From Calothrix sp. NIES-4105 (lineage in GTDB: Bacteria; Cyanobacteriota; Cyanobacteriia; Cyanobacteriales; Nostocaceae), in NCBI RefSeq assembly GCF_002368415.1, contig NZ_AP018290.1, positions 5,283,614 to 5,347,613 of the forward strand: a stretch of DNA of 64,000 nt. The letters are read 5' to 3'. The notes beneath the pieces were generated by a model, which saw only the letters and a list, made by a program, of their open reading frames with translations, had not been told where the DNA came from and searched no databases. Both the position numbers and the translations under genes were made by a program. The first letter of the stretch is position 1. Each line of letters begins with the position of its first letter. Positions 19,936 to 27,204 of the stretch are shown here, piece after piece.

Positions 19936-20426
19936 TCAGTTTTGCTACTTATTAAACTGATTTTATAAATACTAAAGTACCATTATCATCAATACTAAAG
20001 TATTAAATTATGTAAGAATTTGCATGTATATAAAATCACTCTTATTCTCATTATACAAAACGTTTCATTTTATAAAAAGCTGTTTTTATATGAATTGATA
20101 TAGGGTATATATTGATGATAATGATTATTAGCGTGTTCAAATAATTTTTGTTTAACGACTTGAGGTTTTTCCTTTGAGTCAAATCACATTTTGCACTTTC
20201 TCAACAAGGGTAAGGTGGGCAGTGCCCACCCTACACAAAAATAAGCATTACAAGCTCTTATATTCGATTGGAAGCTCGTGGTGCAAGATGTCAGTCAAGA
20301 AAGCTAGTTTCTGCTTGGAAAGGCGCCAGAACCCCTCTCCAAACCTCTCCCCGTCACGAGGAGACGCTTAAAAATACTATTTTCCCATTGTAATAAGTTT
20401 ATTTTTTGCTCAAAACTATAGTTATT

Positions 20427-20660
20427 GCAATACTGCTCAGTTAAGAGATTTTCTCGAAATCGATCCCCCCTTGTATTCCCCCTTTGTGTCCTTCGTGACG
20501 AGCGTGGTTCCTTAAAGAGATAAACCACATAATCCGGAGGATTTCCCGCAGGGTAGACACAAAGGGCACAAAGAAAGAGAAGAAAAGTAACTTTAAGAGA
20601 CTTGTGTGTACAAGGTAGCTTAATAAGGGGGGATTTTTATTCAAAACCTACGTAGTATTG
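20427..20660. mobile_element. MITE-like element B with 9-bp target duplication
   Basis: The ends GCAATACTGCTCAGTT and CCTACGTAGTATTG match element A. The identical 9-mer ATAGTTATT flanks it at 20418-20426 and 20661-20669. It is 234 bp with no coding capacity, and the interior contains GAGATTTTCTCGAAAT and CACAAAGG-type units that also occur inverted in element A. A source transposase is not apparent nearby. Confidence 0.78.
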
Positions 20661-20672
20661 ATAGTTATTATG

Positions 20673-20707
20673 CCCCTCTCCGTTGCGGAGAGGGGTTGGG
20701 GAGAGGT
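20673..20707. repeat. CCCCTCTCC / GGAGAGGGG palindrome
   Basis: CCCCTCTCC pairs with GGAGAGGGG around GTTGC, followed by TTGGGGAGAGG. A second copy is at 42796-42830 and an inverted partial copy at 20332-20352. This is a common dispersed cyanobacterial repeat. Confidence 0.7.
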
Positions 20708-20821
20708 TCACGATTACGAATAAATACAATGTCAACCAAAAACTTTTGACTCATGTAGGCTTGGACTGCTGTTTAAAAAAATCTTGGGTTGCTCTTTTGT
20801 AACCCAACCTATGAATTTATA

Positions 20822-21589
20822 ATGTCCCGCAAACCACGCGACCTCAGACCTGGATACTCCTACCACGTTACCACCCGCTGTAATAATCGCGAATTTAATT
20901 TAGTACGTCACGAATGTCGAGAGGTGTTTATTTATGCGATTAAAAAGGCGATAGATAAATTTGATTTTAAGCTTTATGCTGTATGCATAATGTCAAACCA
21001 CGTTCATTATTTACTCGAACCATCATTACCCGAAGATTTACCCAAAATTATGCACTGGCTCAACTGGTACACAGCAATGTGCTTTAATCAAATGTTGAAC
21101 CGTACTGGACATTTTTGGGAAGAGAGATACCACAGTTCAGGTTTTTATAAGCACGAGCATCGACGGGCATTAAATGCATTGCGGTATATTCACGCTAATC
21201 CTAAAGCCGCAGGAATGCAACAAGGTTTTTTCTACGATTTCAGTAATTACGGTACTTATGATAGGTTAAGCGATGATGGTTTAACCAAATGGCATCCCGT
21301 TTTTTTAACTTTGGGCAAAAGTCTAGAAGAATGTGCTGCAAAATACCGCGCGTTTTGTAAAAAGTATACACCCAAGTCGAAACCAGAGAAGCGCTACCAC
21401 TGGGGTAGTAAAATGTTACCGAAGGTGGTAAAAGGCAAAGGGAAAAAGAAATCATCACCTGGACAAATGAAGCTACCTTGGGATAATTGGGAAATTGCAG
21501 ATTCAGAAGTGCGTGAAGTCGCAGAAAAGTTTGTAATGGCTAATTGCTATGACCAAAAAATTGCTGCACAATTTTTCAATGATGGTTGA
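20822..21589 (+). CDS. Y1 (REP-associated type) transposase
   Basis: A 255-residue HUH-type single-strand transposase. It starts RPGYSYHVTTRCNNREF, has the H-x-H pair in AVCIMSNHVHYLLEP (the U in HUH is hydrophobic), and W-E-E-R-Y-H-S-S, then LRYIHANPKAAGM, where the catalytic Tyr lies near. This pattern is of the TnpA-REP (RAYT) group of IS200-like enzymes, usually single-copy and linked to palindromic repeats. ATG 20822 is the right start because homologs begin at the R-P-G-x-x-Y-H-V segment. The C-terminal tail is rich in Lys and Gly. Confidence 0.85.
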   Translation: MSRKPRDLRPGYSYHVTTRCNNREFNLVRHECREVFIYAIKKAIDKFDFKLYAVCIMSNHVHYLLEPSLPEDLPKIMHWLNWYTAMCFNQMLNRTGHFWEERYHSSGFYKHEHRRALNALRYIHANPKAAGMQQGFFYDFSNYGTYDRLSDDGLTKWHPVFLTLGKSLEECAAKYRAFCKKYTPKSKPEKRYHWGSKMLPKVVKGKGKKKSSPGQMKLPWDNWEIADSEVREVAEKFVMANCYDQKIAAQFFNDG

Positions 21590-21682
21590 TGAAACTTGGG
21601 AGAGTGAAAATACATAATTTTCCACAATTTATTTTGTCAAATTCTCCAGAACTCTCCTTGTCGGTGAATTAAATAAACCCTC

Positions 21683-21710
21683 GTAGAGACGTTACATGTA
21701 ACGTCTCTAC
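21683..21710. repeat. 28-bp perfect palindrome, GTAGAGACG family
   Basis: Arms GTAGAGACG and CGTCTCTAC enclose TTACATGTAA, which is itself palindromic. Four more copies lie at 29773-29800, 33930-33957, 42535-42562 and 54314-54341. This one is 93 bp downstream of the REP-type transposase. Confidence 0.85.
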
Positions 21711-21883
21711 AGCATGGGTAAAATTTATTTCGCACACGTAATATAGCTGGAAAAACGCAATCCAAAATCAGAAACTCCCTGTGCAAAATCCCCAGTGCCA
21801 GGTATCGAAATCGGGGAATGCTTATTATTGCGTGGAAAATGCTTGTGATATATTTCTTAATAAAAGTCTGAAGCCTTTATATG

Positions 21884-24472
21884 TTACAGTTTACAAGTCG
21901 CAACGCGAGAGAAGAGAACCCGCCGTCTCCATCGTCGCGCGCGAGAGAAGAGAACCCGCCCCCCGTCCACCCCGACCGGTACTCCGGCGATAGCAGGTAG
22001 ATGTCCGACTGGGGCACCCCGCATATCCGACCGCCATACTAGTTGGTTATATTCCACCCTCCACCAACCTCCTACACCTACACCCTGATTCTGATTATAC
22101 CATCCTATGCTTTTCCCGAAAAGGATATAGTTTTCTTCGTTATAAAGCTTATTAAATTCTGCTTCATTTCTAACCAGTTTATTTCCAGTTTCTAAGTAAA
22201 TACGTTTTTGTACGCTAAAACCAAAACGTTGACTAGAAGCATCCACCCATTTTTGGTTCATTTGTTCTAAATCAGGACAGGACAATTTTTGAATACTTTC
22301 CCAATCAAAATACCCTTGCTCTTCTAGTCCAGCACTATAAAGTATCAGGCGCCGTGTTATGCCATCAGCTTCTTTCCATTTTTTATTTGATAGGTAGTTT
22401 CCTAATTCATCAAAAAAGTGTTCTTTTAAAGATTTAAATACTTCCCTTCGTGTTTCATCGTTTTTATCTGGTAATAATTTTAAATATTCTCTGTGAAACG
22501 CTTCAACATTCTCTTTTGACAAGAGTTTGGTTTGTATGTTTGAGTTAAATGGGGGGCTGATATTAGACTTATTTTTTGTTTTTTGCTTTTTCAACTGATT
22601 GAAAATATTAAAAGCTTGTTGATAATACTTAATCGCTTTTTCGTTTTTACCATCAGCATTTTGTGTATCAAAAATACCTTGAGTTCTTAGTTTGAGAATT
22701 TTGATTTGTAGAGCTTCTGGAGAGTTGCCTTGTATAGATTGTATTTTATCAAGATACTTTTTAGCTTCTTTAATTTTTTCTTTTGCTTGTTCAGAATTTT
22801 TATCTTTATTTATGTCTATATAATTTTCTCTCAGTCTCAGGTTTGCATAAGCTATTCCTGTATATAAAAGCTGCTGTCTTAAGTCATGCTCTTTAATCTT
22901 TACAGATTGAGCAGATTGTGAAAATAATTCTTTTGCTTCAGTATCTAAACCTTCATCTTGAAGTTTTCCTGTTAGTTCTGCAAAAGTTTCTGATGTTTTA
23001 AGATAATCATAATTTTTTGTAACTTCTTTGCCTGTCTCAACTGCTTTTGTCGCTAAAATTCCTGTTAGCAATAAAGAGAAAATTAAAATAGAACTACCTA
23101 TTTGAATGCGTTTTCTAGCTCTTTTATTTGCCTGACTTAATACCTTATTTCTCTCTTCCGTAGCTTCCCTATCCTTCCTTTCCCGTTCAATTTGCGCTGC
23201 ATTTTCCTTTTTCTCAATTTCTTCTTGAATTTCCTTCTCTTTACTCGCGGCTAAAAATTGCCTATCTTGATAGCTAATATTTTTATCACTTGCCCATATT
23301 TCTGCATCTTGAAGTGCTTTACCCCGCAACAATCTTGATTCATCTTTACACCCAGAAGCAACCCAAGCTCGAAATGTTTCGGAATAAGGACGCAGTTTTC
23401 TTAGTTCTGTATCAATCCAGCTTTGATTAAAAACCTGATAATAAATTGGATTTAAAACCCGTAATTGATTTTCCTGCTTTGCAACTAACCCTGACAGCAT
23501 TAACTCGCTTTGCTCAATGCTGTCATTATTTGTTATTTCCCCAGACGCGCGCACTTGCTGGTACAATTCCAATAAATACCCCGCGCGCTCTTCATTTCGG
23601 AGTATTCTGTCACGAATAGTACGTAAATGTTCGGGAAAATCTTGTGATTCCCAATTTTCAATTATTCTTGCTTTGACTATTTGCTCAAGGTTACGGGGAT
23701 TTGCTGTTTTTGATTCTTCAACCACGAACTGACACAGCTTTTGCGTCAAAAATGGTTGTCCCCCTGTCCAATGTAATATCTCTTTAATTACCGCGCGGGA
23801 ATCTTCAAAGTTAGGACGCAACCCTTTTTCTAGCGGTTCGACTTCATGCGGTTGAAACCCTTTAAGTATAATTGCTTGACCAATATTAAATGGGGTGCGG
23901 TTTTTATCTGAGATTAAATTACTCGGTGATGCAACCCCTAGTAAACAAAAGGCAAGGCGGTTATACTCAGGATTATCGACTCGTTGATTGTGACACGCGC
24001 GAATAAACGCGAAAAAGTCATCGGTGGGAAATTTGAAACTGAGAACGCTGTCTATCTCATCGATAAAAATGATAATATTCGAGCGAACCTCAACGAGCAA
24101 AACCTCTTCGATAAACTTGCGAAACCGAGATAACGGGGAAAGTAATTGGTATTTGTTCCACCACTCCCCCAACTCTATATCTAAATCAAAGTTTTCAATT
24201 ATATAATCTATCAAACCCACATACCATTGTTGGGGTGTCGCATCTTGAACACTATCGCTAGATAAATCTATTGACACACAAGCAACATCCTCATCTCGCA
24301 ACCGTTGCATAGTTCGCACTCGCAAGCTAGATTTGCCTGACTGTCGAGAATTGAGGACGTAACAGAATTTACCTGCTTTGAGTCCTTCGTATAATTCTTT
24401 GTCTGCTTCGCGCGTTACGTAGGTGCTGGCATTTTCTGGGAGACTGCCGGAAAAAATGTATTGTTCTAGCAT
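21884..24472 (-). CDS. AAA-like ATPase fused to a GUN4-like domain
   Basis: Domain order in 862 residues: AAA_35-type P-loop (Walker A N-S-R-Q-S-G-K-S-S at 41-49, Walker B IIIFIDEIDSVL at 133-144), winged-helix part, charged coiled coil near 400-450, one membrane helix (IGSSILIFSLLLTGILA, about 455-475), TPR-like helices, then a GUN4-like domain (NKKWKEADGITRRLIL, WESIQKLSCPDLEQMNQKWV, QRFGFSVQKRIY). GUN4 binds porphyrin intermediates, so this may be a membrane ATPase sensing tetrapyrroles; that is inference. The last 45 residues come from GC-rich repeats with two direct copies of GCGAGAGAAGAGAACCCGCC, as if the stop was lost. Confidence 0.82.
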   Translation of the reverse strand: MLEQYIFSGSLPENASTYVTREADKELYEGLKAGKFCYVLNSRQSGKSSLRVRTMQRLRDEDVACVSIDLSSDSVQDATPQQWYVGLIDYIIENFDLDIELGEWWNKYQLLSPLSRFRKFIEEVLLVEVRSNIIIFIDEIDSVLSFKFPTDDFFAFIRACHNQRVDNPEYNRLAFCLLGVASPSNLISDKNRTPFNIGQAIILKGFQPHEVEPLEKGLRPNFEDSRAVIKEILHWTGGQPFLTQKLCQFVVEESKTANPRNLEQIVKARIIENWESQDFPEHLRTIRDRILRNEERAGYLLELYQQVRASGEITNNDSIEQSELMLSGLVAKQENQLRVLNPIYYQVFNQSWIDTELRKLRPYSETFRAWVASGCKDESRLLRGKALQDAEIWASDKNISYQDRQFLAASKEKEIQEEIEKKENAAQIERERKDREATEERNKVLSQANKRARKRIQIGSSILIFSLLLTGILATKAVETGKEVTKNYDYLKTSETFAELTGKLQDEGLDTEAKELFSQSAQSVKIKEHDLRQQLLYTGIAYANLRLRENYIDINKDKNSEQAKEKIKEAKKYLDKIQSIQGNSPEALQIKILKLRTQGIFDTQNADGKNEKAIKYYQQAFNIFNQLKKQKTKNKSNISPPFNSNIQTKLLSKENVEAFHREYLKLLPDKNDETRREVFKSLKEHFFDELGNYLSNKKWKEADGITRRLILYSAGLEEQGYFDWESIQKLSCPDLEQMNQKWVDASSQRFGFSVQKRIYLETGNKLVRNEAEFNKLYNEENYILFGKSIGWYNQNQGVGVGGWWRVEYNQLVWRSDMRGAPVGHLPAIAGVPVGVDGGRVLFSRARRWRRRVLFSRVATCKL

Positions 24473-24851
24473 GAGAAAATTAGGAATTAGGTAGGGGCGG
24501 GTTTACTATATTGTTATAAATAACGGAATATTTGGTTAACCCGCGCGTACAGGTATTAGTAGTGGTTGGTAGGGGCGGGTTTACTATATTGTTATAAATA
24601 ACGGAATATTTGGTTAACCCGCGCGTACAGGTATTAGTAGTGGTTGGTAGGGGCGGGTTTACTATATTGTTATAAATAACGGAATATTTGGTTAACCCGC
24701 CCGTACAGGTGTTAGGAATTTATATTGCAAAAGAGTAGGTAAAATTTAATGCCGCCTCTCCTTTCATATTTAGTAGCGGGTTATTATTTGTTTTCTCTGT
24801 GTCCTCTGCGTCTCTGTGGTAAAAAAATATATTACTGCACAGGCGAGACGC
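24473..24851. repeat. 78-bp tandem repeat array (three units) upstream of the AAA-GUN4 gene
   Basis: Units start GTAGGGGCGGGTTTAC at 24491, 24569 and 24647, exactly 78 bp apart, and the third ends near 24712. Each has inverted ends (GTAGGGGCGGGTT / AACCCGCGCGTAC or AACCCGCCCGTAC). The array lies 19 bp upstream of the start codon of the leftward gene, so it could affect its promoter. The rest is CACAGAGG-type repeat (24797-24826). Confidence 0.85.
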
Positions 24852-26504
24852 CTATGCTACAAGACGCGCGCAAAAATATTGTCTATATAAGTCGCAACTG
24901 GGGATGCAGTCGTTACCGGATAGCTTTACTAAACCCAAGCTGTGTAATTTGAAGCTAACTTCTGAATCAACTGCTACGGGGAATTTAGCCATTACTACCT
25001 TTTTATATGCATCTTTTAACGAAGGGTTGTGCTGTAAGTTCCAGAGCAACTGACGTAAATGGTTTGCATAAATACCTTGTTCGGTTGGTGCAAGCTGTAA
25101 AAGCTGTTTGAGAGTGGTTTGTTGATTTTTCAGTTTATTTTTTAAGTTTGAAAATGCTTGTTGTACTAGATAAGGATGTCCTCCTACTAACTCCATAAGT
25201 TGATTTATTCCTTGTTCTCCGACTTGCCCGTTTAAGTGATATCCTCTAGCTACTGCTTCTACCTGACTTTGAGTAAATTCTGGTAAATCAACTTCTAACC
25301 CAACGTTGAAGGGAGAATAGTTGGTATCGAGTGCAGGATAAGTATCTGTGGAATGAACGACAAGTAAGCGTATTTTTTTCCAAATGTTGCCTATCTTATC
25401 CGCTGGTTTGGCTTTTTCATACCAACTTCGCAGGAGTTTGCTAAATTCAGAGAAAATATCAGGGTATTCAAACAGCAGTTCAAAGTTATCTATGGCAAGT
25501 ACAAGCGGATTTTCAATATTGGTCAATAAATAGCGTTGAAAGTAACGAGTACAGTTTTTATTTAATCCATACATCTCTTGCCAATGCTCATCAAGTTTAG
25601 CTTCCATATCTAAACTATCGGAAACATCCACACAGAACCATTGTAAAAAGTTTTGTAAGTTCGCAAGTACCGAACTATCTGCAAGCTTTAAATCTAACTT
25701 TGCTGTTGCATAACCCTGTTCGCTAGCATAAGAGAGCAAATTTTCCAATAGTGAAGTCTTGCCCATTTTAGTTGGCGCCTTAATCCGTATCAAGGCGCCT
25801 GTATGTAAAATGGTTTCATAGCATTTTGTCTCTATTGGCGGTCGGTTAATATATATATCTGTATCAAAGTTATCAGCGGTATCTGGCAATTCTACCTCAG
25901 ATTGTGATTCGCATGGCGCCTGTATATCATCTTTTGTAACTAACTGCGGTATTAGTTCCTGGGGTATTCCCGCAATTTTAATCAAACTGCAACCTAAATC
26001 ATACGCAAATTTATAACCTTTACCCGCTCCCAACGCATCATAAAAACCTACAGCAAACTCCAATGCTGCTCTATCCTGAATTGTATTACTCATCCCCACC
26101 ACATAATTAATATGTCGGGCAATTTCTGAAGCTTGATAGTGAGAGTAGCAACCATTAAGGACAACACACTCAACTTGCTCACTGAAAAGTTGGAACAGTT
26201 GAGCTAAAGCTGCAGCATCAATTAATTTAGTTTGACCTGCCTCCGATTCAAAAATCAACCCTTCCTCACCCGCACCATGTCCAGAAAAATGTATAATTTG
26301 TGGCTCATAGTCGAGGATAGCCCTGTGAATATCCCGATACCTAACTGCTTCTGCCGTGTTTATTAAATATCTATCACGATGCTTAGAACGCTTTAAACCC
26401 TCTTTAATTTCGCGCATTTCCTCATCTATACGCAGCCTAGATGTACTGAGAGGATTTGCCGACATTAATAGGATTCGGGTATAAAATCTATCGTTTATAT
26501 CCAT
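24852..26504 (-). CDS. CHAT protease fused to an AAA-like P-loop domain
   Basis: The N-terminal 180 residues are a CHAT (caspase-like) peptidase with the catalytic His76 in HFSGHGAGEEGL and Cys119 in VVLNGCYSH. A P-loop domain follows: Walker A RIKAPTKMGKTS about 240-251 and Walker B-like LVLAIDNFELLF about 340. This architecture is used in bacterial NTP-dependent conflict systems, where the ATPase senses and the protease executes. ATG 26504 is preferred over the longer frame. Its CHAT part is closely similar to the stand-alone CHAT protein at 36.9 kb. Downstream lies the AAA-GUN4 gene on the same strand. Confidence 0.87.
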   Translation of the reverse strand: MDINDRFYTRILLMSANPLSTSRLRIDEEMREIKEGLKRSKHRDRYLINTAEAVRYRDIHRAILDYEPQIIHFSGHGAGEEGLIFESEAGQTKLIDAAALAQLFQLFSEQVECVVLNGCYSHYQASEIARHINYVVGMSNTIQDRAALEFAVGFYDALGAGKGYKFAYDLGCSLIKIAGIPQELIPQLVTKDDIQAPCESQSEVELPDTADNFDTDIYINRPPIETKCYETILHTGALIRIKAPTKMGKTSLLENLLSYASEQGYATAKLDLKLADSSVLANLQNFLQWFCVDVSDSLDMEAKLDEHWQEMYGLNKNCTRYFQRYLLTNIENPLVLAIDNFELLFEYPDIFSEFSKLLRSWYEKAKPADKIGNIWKKIRLLVVHSTDTYPALDTNYSPFNVGLEVDLPEFTQSQVEAVARGYHLNGQVGEQGINQLMELVGGHPYLVQQAFSNLKNKLKNQQTTLKQLLQLAPTEQGIYANHLRQLLWNLQHNPSLKDAYKKVVMAKFPVAVDSEVSFKLHSLGLVKLSGNDCIPSCDLYRQYFCARLVA

Positions 26505-27204
26505 AAAGTTAAAATATAACGACAACCTCAAATTGGAGATACAGATTTATATAGGTTGATTTCAAGTAAATATATGCAGGTTGAAGTTAGTTGATTTATA
26601 TTTTACATCAATAATTATTCTCAAGGAATTTAGGAAATGTTTAAGAAGATGTTTGATCCCCCAACCCCCTTAGTAAGGGGGGCTAAGAATGCTTCTTCTC
26701 TTGTTCCCCCCTTCCACGCGCAGGGCGTGTACACACATCTTTGAATAACTACCTTTTTTCTTCCCTTTGTGTACGAGCGTGACGAGAGTGGTTTTTCCTT
26801 TTAATGAACCACAAAGACACAAAGAACACAAAGAAAGAGAAGAAAAGTAATTTTGAGAGACTTATGTGTACACCGTAGCCTTCCACGCGGGGGGTTAGGG
26901 GGGATCAACGATTCACCGTACATTAAAACATCTTGGGGTAAAATATTACGTTTATTAAAGTTCCGAAATGCAGACAGTCAAACAGGCGCCAAACGTTAAG
27001 TTTTTCTGTAGTAAATACGTGGAAAATAGGCGATATCTAATCTAGAAGCGATAATCGGCTTATTTAAGGCGAAAATTTCAATAGTTAATATAAGTTTACA
27101 AAGTCATTAAAATATCACAAAGAAAGTATAAATAATTAGCAACATAGGGTTAAGACAGTGAACAATACCCATAGCTAGATAGATATTAGAGTAGGCATCC
27201 CTCT
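26505..27204. other. intergenic region with repeat element C
   Basis: Contains the 289-bp repeat at 26646-26934. The remainder (26935-27204) is the upstream region of the glycogen phosphorylase gene, with no clear operator. No gene was found. Confidence 0.45.
26646..26934. mobile_element. MITE-like repeat C
   Basis: Ends AAGATGTTT (26646) and AAACATCTT (26934) are a perfect 9-bp terminal inverted repeat, followed inward by GATCCCCC / GGGGGATC. The interior shares CCCCCCTTCCACGCG, GTGTACACACATCTTTGA, AACACAAAGAAAGAGAAG and CACCGTAGCC with element A. I saw no clear target duplication, so transposition is less well supported than for A and B. Confidence 0.55.

Larger units (their letters stand above)
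19936..20821. other. intergenic repeat region before the transposase
   Basis: AT-rich up to 20160. Then GGTGGGCAGTGCCCACC (20207), a CCCCTCTCC-type segment (20332-20352), MITE B (20427-20660) and a second CCCCTCTCC palindrome (20673-20707). No gene was found. Confidence 0.5.

Noticed and set aside
24491-24712. CRISPR array
   Set aside because: The three 78-bp units are head-to-tail copies without unique spacers and have no cas genes nearby.
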